Assembly: GCF_016907955.1 (NCBI RefSeq)
Contig: NZ_JAFBCX010000003.1
Span: 124,001-188,000, forward strand
Direction: 5' to 3'
Origin: Lentzea nigeriaca
GTDB taxonomy: Bacteria > Actinomycetota > Actinomycetes > Mycobacteriales > Pseudonocardiaceae
DNA length: 64,000 bases
The translations under genes and the position numbers were made by a program. The notes beneath the pieces were generated by a model. That model was not told the origin of the DNA and ran no database searches. It saw only the letters and a list, made by a program, of their open reading frames with translations. Below are positions 42,168 to 51,641 of this stretch, one piece after another (position 1 is the stretch's first letter; the number at the start of each line of letters is the position of its first letter).

Positions 42168-43192
42168 TGTCCTGGCGCATGCCTGCCGAAACCGAACCGC
42201 AAGCACGCGTGTGGATGGCCTTCCCCACCAGCGACTCCTACCTCGCCGACAACCAGGAGACCGCCGCCAGGTCCTGGGCGGGAGTCGCGCACACGATCGC
42301 CGAGTTCGAGCCCGTCACCATGGTCGTCGATCCGGCCGAGACTCCGACGGCCCGGCGCCACCTCGGCGAGCAGAAGATCGAGATCGTCGAGGCGCCGCTG
42401 GACGACGCGTGGATGCGCGACATCGGCCCGACCTTCGTGGTGGACGAGTCCGGCCGGCTCGGCGCGGTCGACTGGGCCTTCAACGGCTGGGGCGCCCAGT
42501 CCTGGGCGACCTGGGGCAGGGACGAACGCATCGGATCCTTCGTGGCGGGCCGGGCCGGCGCGAAGCTGGAGGTCTCGCGGATGGTCAACGAGGGCGGCGG
42601 CATTCACGTCGACGGCCTCGGCACCGTGCTCGTGACCGAGACGGTGCAGCTCGACCCACGACGGAACCCAGGATGGACGAAGGAGGACGTCGAGGCCGAA
42701 CTGGCGCGCACGATCGGCGCCGACCACGTCATCTGGTTGCCGCGCGGCCTGTACCGCGACTCGTTGCGGCTGGGCACCGGCGGGCACGTCGACCTGACCG
42801 TCACGATTCCCTCGCCCGGCGTTCTCCTCGTGCACGTGCAGGAAAATCCGGCACATCCGGACCACGCCGTCACCCGCGAGATCCTGGCCGTCGTGCGCGA
42901 GACACGCGACGCCTCCGGTCGGCCCTGGGAGATCATCGAGGTCCCCGCGCCACGGGTCGTGCGCGACAGCGTCGACTGGGTCGACTACAGCTACATCAAC
43001 CATCTCGTCGTCAACGGCGGAGTGATCGGGTGTTCGTTCGACGACCCGAACGATCTGCAGGCCAAGGAGATCCTCGAGGTGGCGTATCCCGGACGAGAGG
43101 TAGTGATGGTGCCGGCGCTGGACGTGTTCTCCGGCGGCGGCGGCATTCACTGCATCACCCAGCAGGAGCCCGCGGCGGGCCGGCGTGGGTGA
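42167..43192 (+). CDS. aguA: Agmatine deiminase (agmatine iminohydrolase)
   Basis: The protein has 341 aa and is of the PAD_porph/AguA type. It has PAETEPQARVWMAFP, DDAWMRDIGPTFVVD, NEGGGIHVDGLGTVLVTE and the catalytic Cys in GGGGIHCITQQEP, the same end motif as known agmatine deiminases. It converts agmatine to N-carbamoylputrescine and ammonia. No AguB-type N-carbamoylputrescine amidase (nitrilase fold) is nearby; the operon carries urease-like subunits instead. The start overlaps the esterase stop. A related guanidino substrate is possible. Confidence 0.85.
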   Translation: MSWRMPAETEPQARVWMAFPTSDSYLADNQETAARSWAGVAHTIAEFEPVTMVVDPAETPTARRHLGEQKIEIVEAPLDDAWMRDIGPTFVVDESGRLGAVDWAFNGWGAQSWATWGRDERIGSFVAGRAGAKLEVSRMVNEGGGIHVDGLGTVLVTETVQLDPRRNPGWTKEDVEAELARTIGADHVIWLPRGLYRDSLRLGTGGHVDLTVTIPSPGVLLVHVQENPAHPDHAVTREILAVVRETRDASGRPWEIIEVPAPRVVRDSVDWVDYSYINHLVVNGGVIGCSFDDPNDLQAKEILEVAYPGREVVMVPALDVFSGGGGIHCITQQEPAAGRRG

Positions 43193-46088
43193 CGAGATGA
43201 CGACCGGGATGGATTTCCTCAACGCCGTCACACTTCCCGCGCCCCGCGTCGACGAGGCGTGGGCCCGAAGGGTCGCCCACGAGTCGTTCGGCGTCGATGC
43301 CGTCGCGTACCAGCTGGGCAGCAACCAGGACGCCAACTTCCTCCTGCGCACACCGGCCGGGCAACCGGTGGCGGTGCTCAAGGTGTCGAACCCGGCGTTC
43401 AGCGCCGCCGAGGTCGCGGTCCAGGACGCTGCCGCGGACCGCATCGCCGCCGCCTGCCCGGACCTCAGGGTCGCCCAGGTGCTCCGCGCGGACGACGGGA
43501 CCGTGCAACGCGCAGCGGTCGCCACGCCGGACGGCCCGGCGGTGGTTCGGCTGCTCCGGTTCCTTCCCGGCGGCACGCTGTTCGACCAGCCCTACCTGGC
43601 TCCACGCGCCATCGCCCGGTTGGGCGAGGTCGCGGGCAGGGTCGACCTGGCACTCGCCGACATCACCGGCGGTGATGGACTCGACCGGACGTTGCAGTGG
43701 GACCTCCGGTACGCCGACCGGACGGTGGCCTCGCTGAGTCCGGCGCTGCCCGCGGCTCGACGTGCCGAGATCGAGAGCGCCGCCGCGAGGGCCTGGGACC
43801 TCCTCGCACCGCTCGTTCCCGACCTGCCCGTCCAGGTCGTGCACCTCGACCTCACCGACGACAACACCGTGCTCGGCGCGGACGGTCTCGTCGACGGGAT
43901 GATCGACTTCAGCGATCTGACCAGGACGTGGACCGTCAGCGAGCTCGCGATCGCGATCTCCTCGATCCTGCATCACCCCGGCGCCGAGCCGGCCGACGTC
44001 CTGCCCGCGGTGCGCGCGTACCACTCCCTGCGTCCGCTGTCCGACGCCGAGGTCGACGCGATCTGGCCACTCGTGGTGCTGCGGGCCGCGGTCCTGGTCG
44101 TGAGCGGCTGCCACCAGGTGGCGGTCGACGGTGACAACTCCTACGCGGAGACACGCCTCGAGCGGGAGTGGCGCATCGCGGACCAGGCGCTCGCCGTCCC
44201 GCCCGAGGTGATGACCGCGCTGATCCGCGACGCGTTGTACCTGAGCACAAGCGGTGTTTCGGTTCCGGACGGCGTGCTGCTCGCCCTCGTGGACGCGGAG
44301 GTGCTGGACCTGTCGCCACAATCGTCCTCATTGGACGATGGCGCCTGGCAGGACGCCGACATCATGGAAAGGCTTGCCGCGGAACGGCTTTCGGCCGGGC
44401 ATCGAGCCGTGGTGACGAAGTTCGGCGAGGCACGCCTCGCGGGAAGCCCTGTGCTCGGCCAGACGGCGCCGGCCTCCATCGCGACCGGGATCGACCTCTG
44501 GACAGCCGGATCCGAGGAACTCCGCGCACCGTGGGACTGCGAGGTGTCACCGACGGACTCCGGCATCGTGCTGAGCACGGACAACGTCGAGTTGGTGGCG
44601 CACGGTGTGACCGTTCGCGCCACGGGAGCCGTGGTCGCCGGCACGGTCGTGGCGACTACGGTGCCGCGCGGCCGGACCCGGATCGCAGCGGGTCACCGGG
44701 CCGGAGGCGTCCCCGAGGGCGTGGCACCGAAGTACGCACCGGGATGGCTGGCCACGCTCGCCGACCCCGCTCCCCTGCTCGGGCTGCCCGCGACGAGCAC
44801 CGGTGCGGCCGATTCCGTGCTGGCGCAACGCGAACGCGCCCTGGCCGAGGTCCAGGAGCACTACTACCGCGAGCCGCCCAGGATCGAACGCGGCTGGCGC
44901 CACTTCCTCGTCACCGAGGAGGGCCGCCCGCTGCTGGACATGATCAACAACGTCGCGGTGGTCGGCCACTCCCACCCCCGCATCGCCGCCACCGCCGAAC
45001 GCCAGCTACGGCTGCTGAACACGAACTCCCGGTTCAACTACGAGGCGATCGCCGCGTTCAGCGCCCGGCTCGCGGACCTCGCACCTGATCCGCTGGACAC
45101 GGTCTTCCTGGTGAACTCCGGTTCGGAGGCGGCCGACCTGGCGCTCCGGCTCGCGCTCGTGGCCACCGGCCGGTCCGACGTGGTCGCGATGAGCGAGGCC
45201 TATCACGGCTGGACCTACGCGTCGGACGCGGTCTCGACGTCCGTCGCCGACAACCCGAACGCGTTGCACAGCCGGCCGTCCTGGGTCCACACCGTCCCGG
45301 CGCCCAACCCGTACCGGGGCCGGCACCGGGGCGTCGACGCGAGCCGGTACGGACCGGAAGCGGCCGCGATCATCGACGAACTCGCCGCGTCCGGAAAACC
45401 GCCGGCCGGTTTCATCGGCGAGTCCTTCTACGGCAACGCCGGCGGAATGCCTCTGCCCGACCGCTATCTCGCCGCTGTGTACGCAGCGGTGCGCCGCCAC
45501 GGCGGCCTGGCGATCGCCGACGAGATCCAGGTCGGCTACGGCCGGCTCGGGCACTGGTTCTGGGGATTCGAGCAGCAGGGCGTCGTTCCCGACATCATCG
45601 CCGTCGCGAAGGCGGTGGGGAACGGCGTTCCCGTGGCGGCCGTCATCACCAGCCGCGCCGTGGCCGAGAAGTACCGCAATGGCGGCTACTTCTTCTCCTC
45701 CACCGGAGGAAGCCCGTTGTCGTCCCGCATCGGTCTGCAGGTCCTCGACATCATCCGTGATGAGGACCTGCAAGGAAACGCTCGGAACACAGGTGGCCAT
45801 CTCAAGGCACGTCTCGAGGAACTCCAGCAGCGGCACGAGATCATCGGAGCCGTCCACGGTTTCGGCCTGTACCTGGGCGTGGAGCTGGTGCGCGACCGGA
45901 CGACCCTCGAACCCGCGGCGGCTGAGACCGAGGCCATCTGCGACCGGATGCTCGACCTGGGCGTCGTGATCCAGCCGACGAGCGACCGGATGAACGTGCT
46001 CAAGGTGAAGCCACCGCTGTGCATCGACCGGTCCGCCGCCGACTTCTTCGTGGACACCCTCGACCGCGTGCTGTCGGAAGGCTGGTGA
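43185..46088 (+). CDS. Three-part fusion: APH-type kinase, M23-like domain, class III PLP aminotransferase/phospho-lyase
   Basis: The protein has 967 aa. Residues about 30-340 form an aminoglycoside-phosphotransferase-like kinase (LGSNQDANFLLRTPAGQPVA, VVHLDLTDDNTVLG, VDGMIDFSDLTRTW). About 380-550 resembles the M23-type lipoyl-like barrel that separates the domains in this family. From about 565 a class III PLP enzyme follows (NSGSEAADLALRLALVATG, LAIADEIQVGYGRLGHWFWG, Lys in VAKAVGNGVP). The two ends resemble hydroxylysine kinase and the AGXT2L phospho-lyases, suggesting O-phosphorylation then elimination of phosphate and ammonia. GTG 43185 overlaps the aguA stop; ATG 43197 is possible. Confidence 0.82.
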   Translation: MGDEMTTGMDFLNAVTLPAPRVDEAWARRVAHESFGVDAVAYQLGSNQDANFLLRTPAGQPVAVLKVSNPAFSAAEVAVQDAAADRIAAACPDLRVAQVLRADDGTVQRAAVATPDGPAVVRLLRFLPGGTLFDQPYLAPRAIARLGEVAGRVDLALADITGGDGLDRTLQWDLRYADRTVASLSPALPAARRAEIESAAARAWDLLAPLVPDLPVQVVHLDLTDDNTVLGADGLVDGMIDFSDLTRTWTVSELAIAISSILHHPGAEPADVLPAVRAYHSLRPLSDAEVDAIWPLVVLRAAVLVVSGCHQVAVDGDNSYAETRLEREWRIADQALAVPPEVMTALIRDALYLSTSGVSVPDGVLLALVDAEVLDLSPQSSSLDDGAWQDADIMERLAAERLSAGHRAVVTKFGEARLAGSPVLGQTAPASIATGIDLWTAGSEELRAPWDCEVSPTDSGIVLSTDNVELVAHGVTVRATGAVVAGTVVATTVPRGRTRIAAGHRAGGVPEGVAPKYAPGWLATLADPAPLLGLPATSTGAADSVLAQRERALAEVQEHYYREPPRIERGWRHFLVTEEGRPLLDMINNVAVVGHSHPRIAATAERQLRLLNTNSRFNYEAIAAFSARLADLAPDPLDTVFLVNSGSEAADLALRLALVATGRSDVVAMSEAYHGWTYASDAVSTSVADNPNALHSRPSWVHTVPAPNPYRGRHRGVDASRYGPEAAAIIDELAASGKPPAGFIGESFYGNAGGMPLPDRYLAAVYAAVRRHGGLAIADEIQVGYGRLGHWFWGFEQQGVVPDIIAVAKAVGNGVPVAAVITSRAVAEKYRNGGYFFSSTGGSPLSSRIGLQVLDIIRDEDLQGNARNTGGHLKARLEELQQRHEIIGAVHGFGLYLGVELVRDRTTLEPAAAETEAICDRMLDLGVVIQPTSDRMNVLKVKPPLCIDRSAADFFVDTLDRVLSEGW

Positions 46089-46094
46089 TCGGCC

Positions 46095-46781
46095 GTGCGC
46101 CTGACGCCGAGCGAACGGGACCGACTGCTGATCTTCAACACGGCCGAGCTCGCACGGCGCCGGCTCGCCCGCGGGTTGCGGCTCAACGTGCCGGAGGCGA
46201 CCGCGCTGATCGCCGACACGGTCTGCGAAGCCGCCCGCGACGGGCTCCGGCTCCACGAGGCGATCTCGGCCGGCCGGGCCGTGCTCGGTCCTGACGACGT
46301 GCTTCCCGGTGTGCCGGAGGTGATGGGCGACGTCAAGGTCGAAGCGGTCTTCGACGACGGCACGAGGCTGATCGTCGTGACCGACCCGATCGGCACGGCC
46401 GGTTCCGGCACCGCACCCGGAGCGGTTCTGCTCGGACCCGAGCCGATGGTGGACTGGCCGGGAGTGGTGACCGTGTTCGTCACCAACACCTCGACGGTGC
46501 CGATCAGCGTCACCTCGCACTTCCACTTCTTTGAAGCCAATCCGCGGCTGCGGTTCGACCGTGCCGCGGCGTACGGGATGAGGCTCGCGATTCCCGCGGG
46601 CTCTTCGATCCGGTTCGGGCCCGGCGAGCGAACAGCGGTGGACCTCACCCCCATCGGAGGTGACCGCGTCGCCATCGGCTTCGCCGGTCTCGTCGACGGC
46701 CCGCTGGACGCCCCCGGAGCGAAGGAAGAAGCGCTGCGGCGCGCGGTTGCCTGCGGTTACCAACACGAGGAACAGCCATGA
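46095..46781 (+). CDS. ureAB: Urease gamma-beta fusion subunit
   Basis: The protein has 228 aa. Residues 1-100 match urease gamma (LTPSERDRLLIFNTAELARR, LNVPEATALIADTVCEAARD), and about 115-225 match urease beta (VTVFVTNTSTVPISVTSHFH, FFEANPRLRFDRAAAYGMRL). The fusion order is the same as in Helicobacter UreA and in some actinobacteria. It starts at GTG 46095, six bases after the aminotransferase stop, and overlaps the ureC start (ATGA). It forms the structural part of a urease-type nickel hydrolase. Confidence 0.88.
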   Translation: MRLTPSERDRLLIFNTAELARRRLARGLRLNVPEATALIADTVCEAARDGLRLHEAISAGRAVLGPDDVLPGVPEVMGDVKVEAVFDDGTRLIVVTDPIGTAGSGTAPGAVLLGPEPMVDWPGVVTVFVTNTSTVPISVTSHFHFFEANPRLRFDRAAAYGMRLAIPAGSSIRFGPGERTAVDLTPIGGDRVAIGFAGLVDGPLDAPGAKEEALRRAVACGYQHEEQP

Positions 46782-48457
46782 CCTTCACACCGAACGACTA
46801 CGCCGCCGCCTACGGGCCCAGGAAGGGCGACCGGGTGCGACTGGGAGACACCGGCCTCGTCGTCGAGGTGGAGTCCGACGCGAGCATGCCGGGCGACGAG
46901 TTCGTCGTCGGGTTCGGCAAGACAGCGCGCGACGGGCTGCACATCCTGGCCGCGACCGCACGGGAAACCTGTGACCTGGTGATCAGCAACGTCCTGCTGA
47001 TCGACGCCGTCCAGGGCGTGCGCAAGGCGTCGATCGGCATCCGCGACGGACGGATCGCGGGCATAGGCAGGGCCGGCAACCCGCACACGCTCGAAGGCGT
47101 CGACATCGTCGTCGGCAGCGGAACGACGATCATCGCGGGCGAGGGTCTGATCGCCACGGCCGGGGCGATCGACACCCATGTCCACCTGCTGTCGCCCAGG
47201 GTCCTCGAGGCAGAGCTCGCCTCCGGCGTCACCACGGTGCTCAGCCAGGAGTTCGGGCCGGTGTGGGGGCCGGGTATCAGCACGCCGTGGGCGCTGCGCC
47301 ACGCGTTCACCGCGTTCGACGCGTGGCCGATCAACATCGGCTTCCTCGGCCGGGGCTCCGTGTCCACCCGCGAACCGCTGGTGGAGGCGCTCGTCGAGGG
47401 CGGCGTGTGCGGGTTCAAGGTCCATGAGGACATCGGCGCGCACACCCGCGCTCTCGACTCCGCGCTCACGGTCGCCGAGGAGTACGACGTCCAGGTGGCA
47501 CTGCATACCGACGGGCTCAACGAGTGCCTCTCGGTCGAGGACACCCTGGCCGTACTCGCGGGGCGGACCATCCACGCCTTCCACGTCGAGGGGTGCGGCG
47601 GCGGGCACGTCCCCAACGTCATGCGGATGGCCGGAGAGAGCAACGTCATCGCGTCGTCCACGAACCCGACGCTCCCCTTCGGCCGCGACGCGGTCGACGA
47701 GCACTTCCACATGATCATGGACGCCCACGAGCTGAAGGCCGATCTGCCAGGGGACGTGCTGATGGCCAGGGAACGGATTCGAGCGAGCACCATGGGCGCC
47801 GAGGACGTGCTGCACGACCTGGGCATCATCGCCATCACGTCGTCCGACGCCCAAGGCATGGGCAGAGCAGGGGAAACGTTCCGGCGCACCTTCGCCATGG
47901 CCGCCAAGATGAAGACCGAGCGCGGCTCGCTGGACCCGCGGCACGACAACGACAGGGCCAGGCGCTACATCGCGAAGCTCACGATCAACCCCGCGATCGC
48001 GCACGGCATGGCCCACGAGGTCGGGTCCCTGGAGCCCGGCAAGCTGGCCGACATCGTGCTGTGGCGCCCGGACCACTTCGGCGCGAAGCCGGAGCTCGTG
48101 CTCAAGGCCGGCTTTCCCGCGTACGGCGTCACGGGCGACCCGAACGCGAGCATCGACAGCTCACAGCCGTTGGTGATCGGCCCCCAGCTGGGCGGATTCG
48201 GCCCCACCCCCGCCGATCTGTCGGTCGCGTTCGTCAGCCAGGCCGCCGCCGAGTCGCAGGAAGATCACCTCACGACCCGCCGACGTCGCGTGGGTGTGCG
48301 CGGAACCCGCGGCATCGGCCCCGCCGACATGATCCACAACGACCGGACCGCCGAAGTCCGCGTGGAGGAACGGACGGGACGCGTCACCGTCGACGGCGAG
48401 CCCGTTTCCTCCGCGCCGGCGGACTCAGTCGCCCTCTCCCGCCTGTACTTCCTCTGA
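46778..48457 (+). CDS. ureC: Urease alpha (catalytic) subunit, divergent
   Basis: The protein has 559 aa. The nickel ligands are present: HxH in IDTHVHLLSP, the carbamylated Lys in GFKVHEDIG, His in ALHTDGLNE and FHVEGCGGGHVPN, and Asp in TSSDAQGMGRAGE. The mobile-flap Cys of the usual VCHHL is Ala here (DAHEL), although the flap catalytic His is kept, and HEDWG reads HEDIG. No ureD, E, F or G accessory gene occurs in the window, so maturation would depend on genes elsewhere. It hydrolyses urea or, given the operon, perhaps a substituted urea. Confidence 0.85.
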   Translation: MTFTPNDYAAAYGPRKGDRVRLGDTGLVVEVESDASMPGDEFVVGFGKTARDGLHILAATARETCDLVISNVLLIDAVQGVRKASIGIRDGRIAGIGRAGNPHTLEGVDIVVGSGTTIIAGEGLIATAGAIDTHVHLLSPRVLEAELASGVTTVLSQEFGPVWGPGISTPWALRHAFTAFDAWPINIGFLGRGSVSTREPLVEALVEGGVCGFKVHEDIGAHTRALDSALTVAEEYDVQVALHTDGLNECLSVEDTLAVLAGRTIHAFHVEGCGGGHVPNVMRMAGESNVIASSTNPTLPFGRDAVDEHFHMIMDAHELKADLPGDVLMARERIRASTMGAEDVLHDLGIIAITSSDAQGMGRAGETFRRTFAMAAKMKTERGSLDPRHDNDRARRYIAKLTINPAIAHGMAHEVGSLEPGKLADIVLWRPDHFGAKPELVLKAGFPAYGVTGDPNASIDSSQPLVIGPQLGGFGPTPADLSVAFVSQAAAESQEDHLTTRRRRVGVRGTRGIGPADMIHNDRTAEVRVEERTGRVTVDGEPVSSAPADSVALSRLYFL

Positions 48458-48539
48458 GCGCCCGGCCTACTGTTTCCGTTGCCAATGCGCCGTCAACCTA
48501 CCGTTTGAGTGTCAGAGTGACCATCCAACGACGAAAACC

Positions 48540-48568
48540 TTGACTTGAGTGGCGTGCTGGCCAATGAT
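48540..48568 (+). promoter_or_regulatory. Probable sigma-70 promoter of the second APC permease
   Basis: TTGACT (48540-48545), a 17-bp spacer and AATGAT (48563-48568) lie 53 bp upstream of the permease ATG, in the gap after ureC. This suggests the permease has its own transcript. Confidence 0.45.
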
Positions 48569-48620
48569 TCAGCAATCGCGGGGCCGAGTGACCCCAACCA
48601 CATCGGAGAAGGGTGCCGTC

Positions 48621-50102
48621 ATGACCCGACCCTCGTCGTTGCAGCACAGCAGCGCCCCCGTGCCGGAAGGACAGCTCAAACGCGGCGTCCTCGGCGTGGG
48701 CGGGCTCGTCTTCATGGTCGTGGCGGCCGCCGCCCCGCTGACCGTCATGGCCGGTGTCGCGCCGCTCGGACTCATGATCGGCGGCGTCGGGGCTCCGGTC
48801 GCCTACCTGGCAGCGGGTGCGGTGCTGATCGTCTTCGCCGTCGCGTTCACCCGGATGACCAAGTACGTCAGCGGCGGTGGCGCGTTCTACGCCTACATCG
48901 CGAAAGGGCTCGGCCGCGGCTGGGGACTCGCCGCCGCCCTGCTCGCGCTGATCTCCTACAACACCTTGCAGATCGGGGTGTACGGCCTGTTCGCCGCGCA
49001 GACGAAGGCGACGCTGGCCGACCTCTTCGGGCTGGACGTGCCGTGGCCGGTCATCGCGCTGATCGCTCTCGCACTGGTGCTGGTGATCGCCTGGCTGGGC
49101 ATCGACGTCGGCGCGAAGGTGCTGGGCGTCCTGCTGGTGCTGGAGTCGGGAATTCTCCTGCTGCTCGCCATCGGTGTCCTCACCCGCGGTGGTGCGTCCG
49201 GTGTGGACTTCGCGTCCTTCAGCCCGTCCGCGGCGTTCAGCCCCGGAATGGGCGCGGTGCTCGCGTTCGCCTTCGCCGCGTTCATGGGCTTCGAGTCCAC
49301 CGCCCTGTACCGCACGGAGGCCCGCGACCCGGAGCGCACCATCCCCCGCGCTACCTACTTCGCCGTCGGGTTCATGGCGCTCTTCTACTGCTTCGTCCTC
49401 TGGTCCGTGGTGATCGGATACGGCAGCGACCAGGTCGTCGGCGCGGCCCGCGACAACATCCCCGGCCTGTTCTTCGCGGCCACCGAGACCTACGTCGGAC
49501 CGTGGGCGGCCACGCTGATGCGCCTGCTCGTGATCTCCAGCGTCTACGCCTCGCAGATCGCCTTCCATAACGCCATCACCCGCTACACCCACGCGTTGTC
49601 CGAGGACGGGGTGCTGCCGGCGTGGATCGGCCGCGTCCACCCGCGCTTCGGTTCGCCGTACCGGGCGAGCGTGGTGCAGACCGTGGTCGCGGTCGTCGTC
49701 ATCGGCGGGTTCGCACTCACCGGCGCCGACCCCGTCACCGGCCTGCTGCTGTGGGTGAACACGCCGGGTGTCGTCGGCATCGTGGTGCTGCAGGCCCTCA
49801 CCGCGGTCTCGTGCGTGGTGTATTTCGTGCGGCGCAACAAGGCCGCGAGCACACCGGCGGCGCTGACCGCGGCGGTCGCGTCCTCCGTGCTGCTGGCCGC
49901 GGCGACCTACATCCTGATCAGCAACGTCGGGCTGCTCACCAACGCACCGACCGGCGTCAACGTCGTACTGGTCGGCATCGTCCCGGCGACGTTGCTGGCG
50001 GGCGGCGTGCTCGCGGTCCTGCTGCGCAACCGCCGTCCGGAGACCTACGCGCGCGTCGGCGAGGGTGCGAACGCGGAAAGCACCGAGGAAGCTGTGGCGT
50101 GA
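48621..50102 (+). CDS. APC-superfamily amino acid/amine permease
   Basis: The protein has 493 aa with about 12-14 membrane helices (LKRGVLGVGGLVFMVVAAAA, FTRMTKYVSGGGAFYAYIAK, FAFAAFMGFESTALYRTEAR, NAITRYTHALSEDGVLPAWI). It is a different subgroup from the permease at 39799. ATG 48621 has AAGGG upstream; the longer frame begins inside the promoter. It probably takes up another substrate, or exports a product, of the amine pathway. A strong two-way terminator follows. Confidence 0.88.
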   Translation: MTRPSSLQHSSAPVPEGQLKRGVLGVGGLVFMVVAAAAPLTVMAGVAPLGLMIGGVGAPVAYLAAGAVLIVFAVAFTRMTKYVSGGGAFYAYIAKGLGRGWGLAAALLALISYNTLQIGVYGLFAAQTKATLADLFGLDVPWPVIALIALALVLVIAWLGIDVGAKVLGVLLVLESGILLLLAIGVLTRGGASGVDFASFSPSAAFSPGMGAVLAFAFAAFMGFESTALYRTEARDPERTIPRATYFAVGFMALFYCFVLWSVVIGYGSDQVVGAARDNIPGLFFAATETYVGPWAATLMRLLVISSVYASQIAFHNAITRYTHALSEDGVLPAWIGRVHPRFGSPYRASVVQTVVAVVVIGGFALTGADPVTGLLLWVNTPGVVGIVVLQALTAVSCVVYFVRRNKAASTPAALTAAVASSVLLAAATYILISNVGLLTNAPTGVNVVLVGIVPATLLAGGVLAVLLRNRRPETYARVGEGANAESTEEAVA

Positions 50103-50123
50103 GAGGCGGGACTGGCGCGGGCC

Positions 50124-50152
50124 CGGCACCGAGGTCGTCGACCTCGGTGCCG
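50124..50152. terminator. 14-bp stem terminator between convergent genes
   Basis: CGGCACCGAGGTCG (50124-50137) pairs perfectly with 50139-50152 around a single T (folding would open a few central pairs). It lies between the permease stop (50102) and the stop of the convergent XRE gene (50154), and probably terminates both. Confidence 0.8.
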
Positions 50153-50153
50153 A

Positions 50154-51617
50154 TCACTCTCCCTGAAGCAATCTCGCTCGGTCCCTCCATGCCATCCGCA
50201 GCAGCGTCAAGGCACTGGCTGACAGGCGCGGGTTCAGACGGTCGATCGCCTCGCCTGTGAACGGCATGTCGGTCCGCCCGTTGCCGCCAACGATCTTGCC
50301 TTCGTCGTTGGTGCGCACCATGTTCGCGAACAACCCGTCGAACACGTCGTCGTCGATCACTGCCACGGTGAGCTGAATTGTGCCGAGTTCCAGCGGTTCG
50401 ATCACCAACCCGTAGTGCCACAACCGGAAACGTCCACTCGCGCGTGCGCGCTCGAAGGACCTGAAGGGTTCCTCGTTGGCGTAGTCGATTGGCTGCGGGC
50501 TGTTCCCATCGTGCTCGGGGTTTCCGAGGAACTCCTCTGAGAACTCGCGCATGATGTTGCGCCACAGGGAGAAGTCGTTGTAGACGTCGGTGGGGTCAAC
50601 GGACGAGGGCTGGAACTCGCCGGCCGGCATGACGTGGCAAACCCCGCCGCCGTCTGCGACCTTGCCGCCGTCGCGTTCGTGCAGCACAAATCTATGATCA
50701 CCATCACTACCTCGCCGGATGGTCAGCGTGCTGACGCCTGGAGACATGAGCAGACGCTGAGGATCAAACGGATCACCAACGGCGGCGCGCAGAGGCAGGG
50801 CATCCCAGTCTGGGACAGATCCATCTGCCGCCAGCCACGCGGCTTTGAACTCATGTGCGACGGACTGCTTCACATCGAAGGTATCGAAGAACGCGGTTGT
50901 TCCGAACGTCATGGTCAGGCCCTTGCTGGCCTGGACGTCGAGCAGTCGATAGCTGAGCCGGTTCTCCAGCAGTCGCGGCCGGACCAGGTCCCGAACAGCA
51001 CGGCTGTAGGTCGTGTACCGGTAGCCGCGATCTGTCAGCGGCAGGACATGTTCCATCGGCGGGAGAGCCGAAGGCAAGCCTTGCCCGTCTGACCACTGCA
51101 GGTGTACCTCGTCCAGTTCTATCGGCTCGTCCAGCAGCCAGCCTGGGCCTGCCAGCACGTGTCCGCCAGGACCGCGCTGCGACTGGGGATACAACCAGGC
51201 CGCAAGTTCTGTCAGTTCCCGGCCGCGGACACCTGGAGCATTCCGGACATGCAGCCATTCGGCTTGGCTCTGCCGAATCTGCTCGGCTACTGCTGGCCCG
51301 GGCGCACGTGCGGACACGATCGGCGGCTCTGTGATCCGCTGACGTAGTTCGAGCTGTTCAGACCTGGCCATTTCCCGGAGCGTGACCAGCAACCCTCCCG
51401 CCCCAAGGGCGTTGTCCAACGCGTTCACGAGTTCTTTGGAAGGCAGGCTCTTCCCGACCTTCTGGGCCATCGACACGTACTGCCGGCTATAGCCGATGTC
51501 GGTGGCTACGTCAGCGTCACTCTTGCTCGATTTGAGCCGGAACCGTCGGATCTCCTTGGCCAACCTCACGGCCGCAGGCTCTGCCGGCTCGTCGTGGATC
51601 AGTTCGTCGTCTGCCAC
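50154..51617 (-). CDS. XRE-type regulator with C-terminal Nudix-like domain
   Basis: The protein has 487 aa. An N-terminal helix-turn-helix at about 17-75 (VRLAKEIRRFRLKSSKSDAD, VATDIGYSRQYVSMAQKVGK) is followed by a long central region. The C-terminal part includes WRNIMREFSEEFLG, which matches the REFSEEFLG core of a Nudix box. Such XRE-Nudix-like proteins occur widely in actinomycetes as stand-alone regulators of unknown signal. A nested palindrome lies just upstream (51642-51675). It is convergent with the permease. Confidence 0.75.
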   Translation of the reverse strand: MADDELIHDEPAEPAAVRLAKEIRRFRLKSSKSDADVATDIGYSRQYVSMAQKVGKSLPSKELVNALDNALGAGGLLVTLREMARSEQLELRQRITEPPIVSARAPGPAVAEQIRQSQAEWLHVRNAPGVRGRELTELAAWLYPQSQRGPGGHVLAGPGWLLDEPIELDEVHLQWSDGQGLPSALPPMEHVLPLTDRGYRYTTYSRAVRDLVRPRLLENRLSYRLLDVQASKGLTMTFGTTAFFDTFDVKQSVAHEFKAAWLAADGSVPDWDALPLRAAVGDPFDPQRLLMSPGVSTLTIRRGSDGDHRFVLHERDGGKVADGGGVCHVMPAGEFQPSSVDPTDVYNDFSLWRNIMREFSEEFLGNPEHDGNSPQPIDYANEEPFRSFERARASGRFRLWHYGLVIEPLELGTIQLTVAVIDDDVFDGLFANMVRTNDEGKIVGGNGRTDMPFTGEAIDRLNPRLSASALTLLRMAWRDRARLLQGE

Positions 51618-51641
51618 GTGCGTCTCCGAAGCGGATCAAGG

